NCBI RefSeq assembly: GCF_009730915.1
Contig: NC_052479.1
Coordinates: forward strand, 14,019,819-14,083,818
Length of the DNA stretch: 64,000 nt
Source of the DNA: Dioscorea cayenensis subsp. rotundata
Lineage: Eukaryota; Streptophyta; Magnoliopsida; Dioscoreales; Dioscoreaceae
Direction: 5' to 3'
The first letter of the stretch is position 1; each line of letters begins with the position of its first letter. The notes below the pieces were generated by a model. That model saw only the letters and a list, made by a program, of their open reading frames with translations, did not search any database and was not told where the DNA came from. The position numbers and the translations under genes were made by a program. Positions 23,161 to 35,410 of this stretch are shown here, piece by piece.

Positions 23161-23376
23161 GTTGGTAGTGTGCTTAATATCAGAATCGACTTCAACCAAG
23201 CAAGAAGCATGCCCTTTGATCATGCAAGTTCACCTTCACAAAAGACAAACAGAATCAGTGCTATCAATTAACAAAAATTATAACCAAAAATAGAAAAATA
23301 ATTGTAGAAGATAAAAAGGATAAAAAGAAAATAAAATGGTCAGACTAACAAAATCCTAAGGTTCCTAGAATGCTAG

Positions 23377-23393
23377 TCCCCGCAACGGTGCCA
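23377..23393 (-). other. primer-binding site for tRNA-Asp, gypsy element
   Basis: On the minus strand the bases read TGGCACCGTTGCGGGGA, two changes from the TGGCGCCGTTGCCGGGGA-type site complementary to plant tRNA-Asp that Tat/Athila gypsy elements use. It lies between the LTR (higher coordinates) and gag (lower coordinates). Confidence 0.65.
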
Positions 23394-23650
23394 AAAAATT
23401 GGTACACATCTTGTGTATACTCCGCAAGTGCACGGGTCATAAGAAATAGTTATTTGTCATATAAATCAATAATACTTATTTGTCATATAACAAGAATTTT
23501 TTGTGGAAGTCAAAAATGTAATGAGAATTATAGTTATTTGTCATATAAATTAATAATTAAAATACAATATATGCAAACTATAACTTGCTCATTACTTCAA
23601 ATATTTTCATAAAGCAAAAAATAATAATTATAAATTTAATGAAATATACA
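23394..23650 (-). repeat. end of a gypsy LTR, minus strand
   Basis: Adjacent to the primer site. It carries cgcaagtgcacgggtcata (23421-23439), the phrase found at the 3' end of many Tat/Athila LTRs, and two copies of a tatttgtcatataaat word (23452-23467 and 23534-23549). Where the LTR starts is unknown; it may lie in or beyond the N gap. Confidence 0.5.
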
Positions 23651-24010
23651 CATTTGTCAAATATACTTTCTCCGATATTGATGCCTAAGGCGATCCACGT
23701 ACATTCATCTGATATAATACACTTTGAATATGACCACATGTACAAAAGCATTGACCACTTATTAATTTTCCTTTTGTTTAAATATTAACTAGGGAAATAG
23801 TTAATTTAAACAAAACTATAAATAATTAAAAGCTGCTAGTGAGCATCTACAAGTTTGAAATGATATACAACTAAACTTGAACACCTTGTGGTACTTTTTG
23901 TTTTGTAATATGAGCTTCATTCTCCAAAAAGCTATGTTTTTTAAATTTAGAAGTATTAAACATAAAATAAAAAATGTAAAAAGCTCTATTCTTTAAAAGT
24001 ATGGCATATC
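23651..24010. other. AT-rich stretch, nothing recognised
   Basis: No coding sequence, terminal repeats or structural RNA were recognised on either strand. Confidence 0.4.
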
Positions 24011-24014
24011 GCTA

Positions 24015-24165
24015 ATTGGCCCTTGGTCCAGTAGCATTAGCCCACTGCGAAAGGGGTTAGCATGGAAATTTCAATGCCCAAGTTCGAATCCCGTTAAGTG
24101 ATGATAACTTGGTCTACAGCTATGGATAAGGGATTGCAACCCAAACTAGATCTACACAAGAGCTT
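24015..24165 (+). repeat. tRNA-derived SINE
   Basis: Contains an RNA polymerase III A-box-like tggtccagtagc (24024-24035) and a B-box agttcgaatcc (24081-24091), each one or two bases off consensus and spaced as in tRNA genes. The sequence between does not fold as a proper tRNA. A tRNA-unrelated tail follows (to about 24165). These are the marks of a tRNA-derived SINE rather than a functional tRNA gene. Confidence 0.55.
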
Positions 24166-24269
24166 TAAAAAATACTTATTTTTCTTAAAGTCACAACTTA
24201 TGAATAGTCAGTAAAAGTTGCTCCCAAACTCTCAAAATCATTACATCATCATCTATTATTAAAGTAATT

Positions 24270-25269
24270 NNNNNNNNNNNNNNNNNNNNNNNNNNNNNNN
24301 NNNNNNNNNNNNNNNNNNNNNNNNNNNNNNNNNNNNNNNNNNNNNNNNNNNNNNNNNNNNNNNNNNNNNNNNNNNNNNNNNNNNNNNNNNNNNNNNNNNN
24401 NNNNNNNNNNNNNNNNNNNNNNNNNNNNNNNNNNNNNNNNNNNNNNNNNNNNNNNNNNNNNNNNNNNNNNNNNNNNNNNNNNNNNNNNNNNNNNNNNNNN
24501 NNNNNNNNNNNNNNNNNNNNNNNNNNNNNNNNNNNNNNNNNNNNNNNNNNNNNNNNNNNNNNNNNNNNNNNNNNNNNNNNNNNNNNNNNNNNNNNNNNNN
24601 NNNNNNNNNNNNNNNNNNNNNNNNNNNNNNNNNNNNNNNNNNNNNNNNNNNNNNNNNNNNNNNNNNNNNNNNNNNNNNNNNNNNNNNNNNNNNNNNNNNN
24701 NNNNNNNNNNNNNNNNNNNNNNNNNNNNNNNNNNNNNNNNNNNNNNNNNNNNNNNNNNNNNNNNNNNNNNNNNNNNNNNNNNNNNNNNNNNNNNNNNNNN
24801 NNNNNNNNNNNNNNNNNNNNNNNNNNNNNNNNNNNNNNNNNNNNNNNNNNNNNNNNNNNNNNNNNNNNNNNNNNNNNNNNNNNNNNNNNNNNNNNNNNNN
24901 NNNNNNNNNNNNNNNNNNNNNNNNNNNNNNNNNNNNNNNNNNNNNNNNNNNNNNNNNNNNNNNNNNNNNNNNNNNNNNNNNNNNNNNNNNNNNNNNNNNN
25001 NNNNNNNNNNNNNNNNNNNNNNNNNNNNNNNNNNNNNNNNNNNNNNNNNNNNNNNNNNNNNNNNNNNNNNNNNNNNNNNNNNNNNNNNNNNNNNNNNNNN
25101 NNNNNNNNNNNNNNNNNNNNNNNNNNNNNNNNNNNNNNNNNNNNNNNNNNNNNNNNNNNNNNNNNNNNNNNNNNNNNNNNNNNNNNNNNNNNNNNNNNNN
25201 NNNNNNNNNNNNNNNNNNNNNNNNNNNNNNNNNNNNNNNNNNNNNNNNNNNNNNNNNNNNNNNNNNNNN
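24270..25269. other. assembly gap, exactly 1,000 N
   Basis: The run of N is exactly 1,000 bases, so it is probably a fixed-size or estimated scaffold gap. The true distance and content are unknown. Confidence 0.99.
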
Positions 25270-25870
25270 TGATAAATTAGGCCAGTGACGGTGACTAATC
25301 CCGATTTGAGGTCTAGGCTAGGCCGGACGTGCAATCACATTACGGTGTAGCCGATGTAATGGTGAGCCAATAAGCCATTGAAATACGGCGGGTTTCAATG
25401 ACGGAGTTAATGCTTGTTTATAAAATGACCTTTTTATTTTTGATTTTTATATTTTTATATATTGGAGGTAAATGACCCTTTCATCCTTTAGTTTTTGTTA
25501 TGTATTGGATTAAAATGGTTTGATGTTGTTTAAACATGTATTTGTAGATTGATTTGGTTTATTAAATTTAAATTTGTGTTTATGGAATAGTCGGTCATTA
25601 TGAAGTTAGAGAATTTTGTTATGTATTGATTTTATCTTGTCATGTATTTTTCAAATTTATTTTTCCCTTCATATTTATTTATTTGATAACAAATAATAAT
25701 AGATATTATATATTATTATAAATTAAAACTAATTTATAATTTAAAAATAATATATAAAATAATTTTAATAACCGTTGAAATGTTGGTTAGACAATTTACT
25801 GGAGCTGGAGACGGAGTCGATGTCTAAAGATCGATAACTATCTTTTAATTGGTTGGTGTAAAGGTACAAA
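25270..25870. other. stretch after the gap, nothing recognised
   Basis: The first 140 bases are GC-richer than the rest and may be the edge of an element hidden in the gap. The remainder is AT-rich. No gene. Confidence 0.35.
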
Positions 25871-25879
25871 ATCCTTTTC

Positions 25880-26515
25880 TTGGAGAATCGTGGCCAAGAG
25901 AGAAGATGTGAAACTCAAGCTCAGGTGTGTGTCTTTGTCATTACCTTGGAATCAATGGATCATTGTCCATTATTACGAGTGTCGAGATATTTGGAATTTA
26001 TTTATTTTTGTATCTTGCTTGTTATACCACTTTTGATGGTGATTTGGGGAATTTGGTGGGTCGGACTTTCCTTTCGATCTTTCTTGGTGGTCTTGTTGTG
26101 TTGTGTGTAATGTTTGGGTATTTATTGCATTTTAATCTTATGTCTTACTATCTATTATTTTAAAGTTGCATATATCATGATTTTTGGTTCTCTGCAGCCC
26201 GTTGCCCTCCATACTGCTAGAGGGCATACTTCATCACTACCTGCTTTGGTGTTTTGGTGCATTTTGAGGTCCACGATGGAGCCGCATTAGAGCAGCTCGA
26301 TCTTGGTGATGGGTTTGATTAGGTGATAGGCTAGTTTCTTTGGAAGAGTTTTGTTGTTAGCTCGGTGGGTGTGTTTTGTACTTTGTTTTTAGTTTGTTCT
26401 TTGGTACCTATGCTAATGGGTGTGTTGTTCTCTTTCATTTTGCTGGCGGTTGTTGTTCTTTTTTAGTAATGAATATGGTTTATTCTATTTAAAAATAAAT
26501 AATAATAAAAACAAA
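25880..26515 (+). repeat. LINE (L1-type) 3' end, probable
   Basis: A T/G-rich stretch (26330-26480) full of ttgtt and ggttgttgttct words ends in agtaatgaatatggtttattc and an A-rich tail (26488-26520). Plant L1 3' ends look like this. Upstream frames (25880-26163) are hydrophobic but show no reverse-transcriptase motif. Family assignment rests on texture only. Confidence 0.4.
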
Positions 26516-26519
26516 TAAA

Positions 26520-27075
26520 ATTATTTAATGTAAATTTACGTTATATCCCTAATGAAGTGAATAAATTCAGAAGTTTACAATCTATTATGAAATGATCATT
26601 TTCTGCCATCCATGTCATACCATGACTACTCTTGTATATATATGCCTGTGGTTAAAGCAGAAAAAAGAAATCATTTGTCAGGCTTCAAATTAAAGCGGTT
26701 GGCTCCATGTGCACCAAGTGCTCAATCAATTGCTACTGTCCCAAACTAAGATTGAATTAATGATCATTAGATTCTTTGGGGATTACACTTTAACGATGAA
26801 CAAAAACACATTTGACAGTAATCTCAAATTGTGCTTGAAAATAGCGTCAACGCATTGGTGTGGTTTGGTTCTCACTCACACTTGAGGTTGTGTCATGAAT
26901 TACAACTACGTTACTACGTACACTTAAGATAAAGAAAAATATTTATATATATATATCAGCTCTACTTAAGAATTTACAGCACCAATTACATGCCTTCTAC
27001 TTCTTATAAAACTTTACATATAATAAAGTAATAAAAGTTGATACTCGCCACCAACGTCAGCATCCAATAAACATT
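26520..27075. other. intergenic stretch, nothing recognised
   Basis: AT-rich DNA with a short (TA)n run near 26944-26956. It lies downstream of the transporter pseudogene (minus strand). No gene or RNA was recognised. Confidence 0.4.
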
Positions 27076-27079
27076 CTAA

Positions 27080-30000
27080 TCTAGATGAGTTTAGTTATCC
27101 GGAAGCCAACTGGTAGCTCGCCGGACCACCGCCAACACAGCTGTGCTTAAATAAAACCAATGGACTGTAACTGCAACAATACCAGTGGCCATGCTTTTCA
27201 AAGATTTAGGGAACTCCTGGTAGTAAATGCTATCTGTCCAGTGAAGGCTTCACCGATGCCAACGAACACATAAGGCCAACACAAGCCAGAATGCTGACAT
27301 CAGCAGTAATCCAGTCAGGTTGGTTTCCAGCTTGGTGTTCATGCAGACAATTATTGAACGCCTGTGCTCGACGAGAGCGGAAGCAACCATGGCGGCGATG
27401 TTGACTTGGCCAATGCCGACGCGTTGGAGGTGTGGGAGTATAGGAGGTGAGACGGTGGCAGAGGATAGATGCCACGGTCAAGAATGAAGAGCGTTAGGCA
27501 AATGGCAAGCAAGGTGGCGATGGAGAAAGGAGCCGGCAGGGGACGGAGAAATGGGAGCCAAGGGAACGGTCCATGGTTAAGGCTTGGAGGACGGAGAGGC
27601 TGGCTTAGGTGGCGATGGAGATGCTGAGGAAGACATTGGAGGTCAGAGGGACAATGCGGATCAGGGTTTTAGATCATTTACATCTTCAACAGAGCACAAG
27701 CTCCATGGCCGGGCTATGCTGCCGTCTATGGCTACGTCCTTGTTGTATCAACGCAGCTCGGTTCATGCAACTGCATGCATGCGATTATGTTTTCAACATA
27801 ATTGTTTAATAATATTTATGTTAGAAAGTTTAGATCAGTGGTCTAATTTATATTTATATTATTTTATCTTGATATTAACAGATCAAAGAAAATTGACCTT
27901 ATAAGATATTAAAGTGGTGATCATTGTTAAAAATTCCCATTTCATTGGTAATAGCTTTTTATCTATTGCTATTATTTATTGGCATCAGTACTTTTTACAT
28001 TAAGTATTAAGTGTTTGTATTAACAAGGATCTAAAATCAAAGTCTCTAAGCACCTGCAAAGTGACAGAGGAAAAATTCCCATCTCATCACAATAAGCAAT
28101 TATTCTTAATTTGTTCCAAGTGAAATGTTCTGGTTTCTTTATCTCAGAATCTGATACCTTGCATTGTCTCTTATTAAACTTTTAACTCTATTGTACATAT
28201 TTAGTTATTTATTAGCTTAGAAATAACTAAAAACTCACGTTAGGGACAATCCTTAAAGCATACCTAAAACTTGAAAAAGGTGGTTGATCAGTTTTCTCAG
28301 ACCAACCCCACGGTGATGGGCCGCCTCCTCCTCCGGCAATGCAAAGCTTCCTTTTTCTAACCCTAGCAACGACAACTCGTGCCATCATCATAAACGGACT
28401 CCTTTTCGGCCTTGATATATGATAATACTTAATTCCTAGAAGAAAAGCAAAGCAGCCAGAGCAGTTACAGTTAAACATATCCCAAATCCAAGCTCCCAAC
28501 TAATGCTATCCTCAACGTAGACAATAACAGTGCTTTCCCGATGGCTACCGCACCATAAGAACTATGAAGTACCAATTATAGCACACATCTTGGTCACCCA
28601 CATTGCTTAACTGAGTCAGCTCCCATTTTCATCATGCTGAACCTTGTCCACCAGCCCCAATTGTGTACAAGACTATGCCGGTGTATAAGACTGCTAGTTG
28701 GCCTTTAGGTCGCCTGAGTGTATGTGTTTGGTGGTCTTAACGCTTTGATTCCGGCTGTGATTGTGAGAATGATTGTGCACTGTATTTTTCATGAAGAGGA
28801 AGGAAGTAATTCGTTTAGTCATCAAACATTTGGCATTGAATAAATTCCAGAAAATGCAGGAGCTAGGTAGATTAACATTATATTATAATTTAGTCAATTG
28901 AAGGTCCATTTTAGCTTCTCGGAATAGGAATATGAGTGATAATCACAACAAGAATGAGAATGGAGGAATAGGGTTGTGAGAAACCCTCTGCTAATCCATT
29001 GCTAGACCTGTCTATAGGTTGGCCCAGGACAGATTCGGGTTGAGCTGAGTCTATAATTAATAAAATTCGAGTTTGCCCTAAACCGCTCTCGCCCGAGTTA
29101 CACGGGCCTTTATTTTGCCAAAAGCCCACCTGAATTTTATGACGTTTAACCAAAGGCCCTACCAAAAGTCGTGCAAATAGATTTTTGTCAAATAATAAAT
29201 AATTTATAAAAATTCCACAATAATAATAATTTATGAGACACTACTCAATATTATTTTACAAAACAAATTAAAATCAAAATACCAAATGTACATCTTTATT
29301 CAGTCACAAAACTAAAATTTAACCCTTTTTTATCTGATTAATAAATATATTATATAACTCAGGCCGGGCTTTTAATAATAAAAACCAAAAGCCAGTACTC
29401 TCGTTTTTTAAAAATGGGCTCGTATTTTAATATGAACGATCTCATATATTTGTCCAAAACTCAATTTTTGGGCGGGCCTTCGGATTCGGTTAGTAGCGTG
29501 GCCCTGTATAGAGTCCATTCCTTTTTACCAAAAGGTGAAATGGCCTAAGGTATTTACTATACCCTACCTAATTAATGTAAATCAGCAAATGATAAGTTAA
29601 GAACATATTAGAAGTAAATATATGTGTTTTACATAAAATACATTATAAATAAATAATCATGTGATGGTGTGTACTCACTTATGGTGAAATTGGTTAGAAT
29701 TGACTCTATATATTGTGATTATTATTATTATTTGGTAAAGGTGGGCAAATCACTATTGTTAGGGGTGTGCTCGGATTTTACATCATACGTCATGCCTTAA
29801 TAACTCTACTGTAGTGGTGAATCTAATTTGTGATCTCATTTTATGTACAAGGACCTTAGTGCCAATTGACAAAGAGGCCATTGACGAGATCTTTATTATT
29901 TTTATTAAGTTTCTCTAGTTTTTGTAATGCTCCAACAGATTCGATAAGGAAAAAGTCAAATGTATATGTGATTTACATAGAGAAGCCACAGTGGAGAATG

Positions 30001-30415
30001 TGACAATGACGAAGCAGCCAAAGAAAGAGTCGGAGGGACAGCGCCGAGGAGGGGTAAAAAGCTTGAGGGTGCCGTGCATGATGTTGGCTAGCAGGCAGCG
30101 TCCATTTTCTTGAAATTGTGGTATTTTATGAGGATATACAATGAAGTTCCCCACGACTCCACTCAAGGCCAAAGCCAAACCAAATGCATTCCCTACTTCC
30201 AACCAAGTTATAGATTGAAAACACACCATAAGATTAAGAAGCTTCATTTATATAGGCATCAAATGAATTATTGAATAAGAGATGGAGAAAATAACTAAGT
30301 ATATGAATGTACAGGATGAAGGAATTGTGATCCAACCTCGTTTTGCAGGTGTGCGTGATTCATGATCATGAGCAGCATGTGGTTGAGTTTGAACATCTTG
30401 TTCCTGGCCAGCCAT
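27080..30415 (-). pseudogene. NRT1/PTR family (NPF) transporter pseudogene
   Basis: Four exon blocks of an NPF nitrate/peptide-type transporter lie in order on the minus strand. Block one (30415-30313) starts MAGQEQDVQ and ends KRGWITIPSS before a GT donor. Block two (about 30190-29960) has LALSGVVGNFIVY, a degraded ANIMHGTLKLF, and DSFFGCFVIVTFST. Block three (about 28690-28240) has remnants of the TxGAGG ... DQ ... NWYF stretch, then FLLGIKYY and MARVVVARVRKRKL. Block four (27690-27080) has VGIGQVNIAAMVASALVE, then MSAFWLV and a final MATGIVAVTVHWFYLSTA. Intact NPF proteins have 12 membrane helices. Here stops and frameshifts occur in blocks two, three and four, for example in the interior of 28520-28700 and after VRWHR at about 27250. 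The gene is therefore dead, but its exon order is preserved, which speaks against a processed copy. Confidence 0.7.
28998..29520. repeat. GGGCC-rich hAT-like MITE inside the NPF pseudogene
   Basis: Inside an intron of the pseudogene a stretch is bounded by ggttggcccaggacagattcgg-type sequence on the left and by ggcgggccttcggattcgg ... ggccctgtatagag on the right. gtctatagg and its near complement cctgtatag stand at the edges. Such gggcc-rich small elements belong to the hAT-like MITEs of plants. No clear 8-bp duplication was identified. Confidence 0.35.
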
Positions 30416-31790
30416 TGTTTACGTTGGTACACACCCACCACCCTATCACACAAAACCCTTTTTATAGTAAATTTTGGTTTGAATACACGAATTAATCGTG
30501 GTCTTGAATCTTATATATATATATATATATCAACTTAAATTTGATATTGGTTGAGTCTAATTTATCGGTCATGATATCATCAGATAGCATCAGATGCTGA
30601 ACAATGAAGTTAGATCAGTTGAAAGTTTTTATTGACAAGTACTGATCGTGGGAACAGCATCAGGTGCTAAAAACTTGACTGGGGGTTTGACTAATTATGT
30701 CTTTCTAGTTTTTATCATGGCCGGTTTATATATATATTTATATTTCTACTTTTAGGGTTGGGGACTGGTTATTGATGATTAAAAACTTTCCCTTGAGGTT
30801 TTCCTTGATTTTTTTTTTCTTTAAAATCCTTAGGTATTATTAGACCAAATTAATAGGGTTTTAGAGCCTTGTTGTTAGCTTGAACATTCTTAGACTAAAC
30901 AAGCTAGAAATCATGTTCCTCTTGGTGGTTGTTTGCTGCATCAGCATTGCTACCATTTCTAGAATGACAATACCAATATGGTGATCTTCATTGCGTATGC
31001 AAAGATGGTGCATGATAGTGTAATTCTCTTGTTTGGGCATATATATATATATATATATATATGTCTTGAGTATCCGGAGTTTGATGTTTGTTTTGGCGAT
31101 ACCTTGACCACATTGCTTATGAAATCCGAGGTGCGGTGGTTGTAGTAGTTTTTCATTTTGTTCTTATCTATGTATTGTATTGTAAATCTTAGATTTTTAT
31201 TTTATTTTTATTTTATGTGAAGAAAACACAATACTTATGCAGTCTATATGTACATAGGTTAGGCTACATGGACGAATCATGTAAAATCCAGTGTCTTTTT
31301 GTATGTGTATCCTTGCTTTTTTATTCTTTGTGCTAAATTGGAAATTAAATGCACACATTTGATTTTGATTTTAGAATAAAAGAGATTCATTCTGACTAGT
31401 TTAATTTGTGTTTTCGAGAGAGGTGATTCCTTTACAAAAATACATTTTAGTGTACACACATGCTAGTGATGTTCTATACTTATATATGTTCCTTCTTTTC
31501 TCTTTTCAATTTCCTATTCTTTATTCTTTTATGACTAATAGGTTATGTTCCTTCTTTTTGGCTTTCAATTATTAAATGAATTGGATTCCATTTAATTTTA
31601 ATTTGTATTTACACAAGATATATTTTCATAGACTCAAAAGATCTTTTCATTTTGCAATAAAAACAATATTTAAAAACTTTTTAATATCCTTACATAACAG
31701 AAGCGACATTGGTGAGGGCAACTAGAGGAAGGAGTTGGAGAGAATAGCACGACAAAGGGTTGATGATATTAGAGAGCTGAGGTTGTCTAT
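30416..31790. other. intergenic stretch with microsatellites
   Basis: Upstream of the NPF pseudogene. It carries (TA)n runs at 30507-30530 and 31039-31062 and pyrimidine-rich patches. catcagatgctga and catcaggtgctaa (30589-30670) form a short duplicated word. No gene recognised. Confidence 0.4.
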
Positions 31791-31795
31791 ATATA

Positions 31796-32196
31796 TGTTG
31801 GCGAATTAAGTTCTAGTTGTTAAGAATATTTTTATAAATGCAAAGAAAGTAATAAGAATAAAGAGCAAGAATATTTAACAAAAACCTTTTAAAATTCATC
31901 TGTCTTCTTCTTCTCTCTTCTTTATTTCTCTTTCTCTTTTCTTTATACTCAAAATACAAATGAGAGGGGGATATTTATAGGCTCACAAGAATTGAATGAA
32001 TGGTCAGGATTGATTTGATCTGACGGTCTAAAATACCCTTGTTGGTGGAATAGTAACGATGGACCGTTTGCTGATCTGAGCGTGCTACTGATGTCATGGT
32101 ACTACAATATTTTTCTATATGGTTGCTTTCTGATGTGCAGCACCTTTCTGGGTGATTTCTTTGTAGTAGCCATCCATTATAATATTTATTTATAAT
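31796..32196 (-). repeat. copia 3' LTR
   Basis: It begins (minus strand) ttataaataaatattataatgga and ends ...cgccaaca at 31796. A tataaatatcc TATA box lies at about 31980-31970, followed by a transcribed part rich in gaagaag. The LTR abuts the polypurine tract at 32198-32206. Confidence 0.7.
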
Positions 32197-32230
32197 ACTC
32201 CCCCTTGGATGCCTACGACCAACGGATATG

Positions 32231-32395
32231 CCTCGTTAAAACCTTGCTAGGAAAAACCAAATGGGATAAAAAATTGGCTAAGGAAAAAGACTATACTATC
32301 CTTGGTATATTTGAGGGTTACTGCCTCATTAAAAACCTTGCCTCGGAAAAACCCATTGGAACAAAAACCTTGGCGAAGGGAAAAAGAGTACAGTC
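32231..32395 (-). repeat. direct repeats between copia pol and 3' LTR
   Basis: cctcgttaaaaccttgc (32231-32247) and cctcattaaaaaccttgc (32322-32339) head two related units, each followed by ggaaaaacc and aaggaaaaag/aagggaaaaag words. The unit spacing is about 91 bp. This motif is familiar from the 3' region of Tork-like copia elements. Confidence 0.6.
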
Positions 32396-32416
32396 TCCCC
32401 CTCAAACAAATAACCT

Positions 32417-34100
32417 TTAAATTATATCAGAAGTACTTAAATCCTTAAGTCTTCTCATCCCGATTTTATGTATAAGTCTTTGGTGAATGCACTTAGGAAG
32501 TGATTTTGTGAATAGATCAGCTCGATTCTCATTGGATTGAATCTTTTGAACTTCTATAATGCTTTCTTTCTGGAGATCATGAGTGTAGAGAAATTTTGGT
32601 GATATATACTTCGTTCTATCACCTTTAATCTCCTTGTATTTGAGAAAATACAAGACCTTTGTTATCTTCATAAATTCTTGTAGCATTTGTTATTACTAAT
32701 GGTAATTTGCATGATGATTTGTATATATGCCCTAATCATAGATACGTAACCATTGGCATTCACGACTTGCTTCATGGAGAGCTAAATTTTATAGCGATTT
32801 GATGAAGTAGTCATGAAGAGTTTGTTTTATGGAGGCATACATGAGATAGGCGGTACCATTATAAGAAAACTATGCATCTTATGCGAGATCGCCCTTTGTG
32901 AGGATTGAGCCGGATACCGGCATCAGCAAAGCCTATGAGGTTGGATGAAGATTCTTGTGGATAGAATAAGCCCAGATATGTAGTTCCTCGTAAATAATAG
33001 CACATCTTTTACTCTCTCATAATGTCTTCGTTTTCAGAATGTAGGCGTATATTTGCTAGAAGATTTACTACAAAAGCTATATCAGTCTTGTATTATTTGC
33101 AAGTATATTAATGCACGATTGCACTCAAATATGGGTTTCTGGACCAGAATGATTTCTCCTTCTTCGGGGTGGGACAGAAATGGATCTTCTACGAACATCA
33201 AGAGTCCGGGACGACCATTGGTGTACTTTCTCGATGGATAAGCCTTCTCCATATTAGAATCTCTTAAGCACCTTTTCTATATAGGGTTGATTGATCGCAA
33301 ATATTCACGAGGATAGAGTGCTCGATTTGTATACCTAGACGAATTTGGTCTTTCCCAAATCTTTCATTTCAAATTCTTTTCTCGGATATGATCTTTGCGA
33401 TTGCAATTTCGGAAGGTGACTACAAGATTTAAATCATCCACGTATATACTATCATAACAAAACCGCTGTATAACTTTTTAATAAAACACATGAATATATC
33501 ATTTTGGTACCCTTCTTTTATAAGATATTAAGTCGGGAACGGTTATACCACATCCGTCGATTGTTTTTCTAATCCATAGAGATCTCCTGTAATTTAATAG
33601 AGTATAAATGTTGATTGATTTATAATGTATGTTATTTTATATCCTTCGAGGGATTTTTCATATATATGATCATTTTACAAGTAATCCATATAGATATGTT
33701 GTGACAATATCCATCAATCTGATATCTAATTTATTACTTCACTTTGCCATGGCAATTAAAAAATCAGTAATTCTATCCATTACAGGAGAATATGTTTCTT
33801 CATAATCAATACCAGGGCATTTGAGGAAAAACCTCGAAAGCAACCAGCTCTTGCTTTTGTATCTCATAATTTTGATTATTTTTCGTTTCTTTTTCTCACT
33901 GAACACCCATTTTATAACCTGATGGTTTATCCCTTACGTGTTGCCTATCGTCCCTCAAACACCTCACTTTTGATGGGGAATTTAGCTCGGCTGGATACTT
34001 CTTTCCATTTTTGCCAATCATTTCTTTGTCGACATTCTTCGATAGATCGTGGCTCGGATCATTATGCGATGTTATTTCATATCTATAGCAACATTGTCAG
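32417..34100 (-). pseudogene. copia reverse transcriptase and RNase H, broken
   Basis: The N-terminal reverse-transcriptase segment can be read at 34050-33780 with many breaks (DWQKWKE, then a VRYKxxL-like piece and PGIDYEETYSPVMD). The C-terminal RNase H end is open at 32686-32417 with NRADLFTKSLP, the usual copia finish. The middle (33000-33750) is scrambled by stops and shifts, and the catalytic YVDDM box is not readable. Confidence 0.75.
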
Positions 34101-34671
34101 ATGAATATATCTATTTATTTCGGTCTCGTACCCGATTCAATCTCTGACCATCATCTACATAGCAAATTGAATTTTAATATTTTCGAAAAATATCATTCTC
34201 CCATTGATTCTTCATTAACATGTTTTGAGTGTTTTTATAACTTCTCTCCCTTACATAGGAGATCTTTTCTTTATTTTTACGCTTATTTTTCTAGGAGCCG
34301 AATCTTTGCGCCATTTGGTCTTCCACTGCTTTTTGTCGTGGTTTATTTTTCTACTTTCATTTTTCTTTCAATGGATTCTTAGGAATCTCAATTCTTGCAG
34401 AAGCATTTGCAACTAGTATATACGATTTGATTACCATTTTAGTATCAGTGAATGCATCATGTATTTCATTTGCAATATTTTGCAATTTAATGATCCTTTG
34501 AACTTCAAGTTCACATTCATTGGTGCAGGATCATATGTATGTAATCATGATGCATTCCAATCAATTTCTTTTTACTTCATTTTTGAGTAATCATTTCTCC
34601 CTATTGAAGGGAAGACAGATTCATCAAAATAACAATGCATAAATCTTGCGATAGAATACATCCCCCAGTTA

Positions 34672-35242
34672 ATGGTTATAAATATCGTGATAATTGAAGG
34701 GAATCATAACCAACATATATTCCAAGTCTGCGTTGTGGACCCATTTTTTTGTACGATTTGGTGGTGGTATTGCACATATCTTGCACAACCAAATATTCTT
34801 ATATATGAAATATCGGGCTCTTTACCCATAACAAGTTGGTGTGGTGAATATGAATTACATGCGAGTGGGTCGGATTCAGTATTAAAAGTCTGCAGCATGC
34901 AAAATAGCATGACCCTCACGCACTTTGTAGGCGGTTTTCAGTCCTTAATAACATTGGACGGACAATAATCTGGAGTTTTTTAATTAATGACTCCGCCAAA
35001 CCATTTTGGGTATGTACATGAGCTACTGGATGCTCAACATGTATTCCAACTGCCATGCAATAATCATAAAATGATTTTGATGAAAAATCACCAGTATTAT
35101 CAAGACGAATCGTCTTTATGGGATAATCTGAAAATTGTGCTTTAAGCCTGATAATTTGTGCCAATAACCTTGCAAATGCTACATTCCTTGTAGACAAAAG
35201 TGAAACATAGGACCATCTAGTCGATGCATCGATTAAAACCAT
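34672..35242 (-). pseudogene. copia integrase core, broken
   Basis: DASTRWSYVSLLSTRN gives the first catalytic Asp, IRLDNTGDFSS the second, and HTQNGLAESLIKKLQ the Glu of the DDE integrase. The frame then shifts near 34918 into the following piece (MLFCMLQTF, then YIRIFGCARYVQ), the integrase C-terminal part. This enzyme would insert the DNA copy into the genome. One frameshift separates the two halves. Confidence 0.8.
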
Positions 35243-35410
35243 AAAATACCTAAATGGTCCACATGATGGATGTATTGGTCTACAAATGTCTCCTTGTATT
35301 CTTTCTAAAAATTTAGGAGATTCACGATCACCTTAGTTATAGAAGGTCCAGTTATTAGCGTTTCCCATTAAGCATCTTTGAGCATGCATATTCATTATGT
35401 GTTAGGATTT

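Noticed and set aside
24015..24100. tRNA gene
   Set aside because: A and B boxes exist but no acceptor stem or anticodon arm can be paired; a SINE fits better.
24249..25334. 361-residue minus-strand frame
   Set aside because: Almost entirely N; an artefact of the gap.
27584..27904. 106-residue plus-strand frame
   Set aside because: Overlaps NPF block four on the other strand, which has the protein similarity.
32205..32420. 71-residue plus-strand frame rich in Lys
   Set aside because: Lies in the non-coding 3' region of the minus-strand copia element and is made by its direct repeats.
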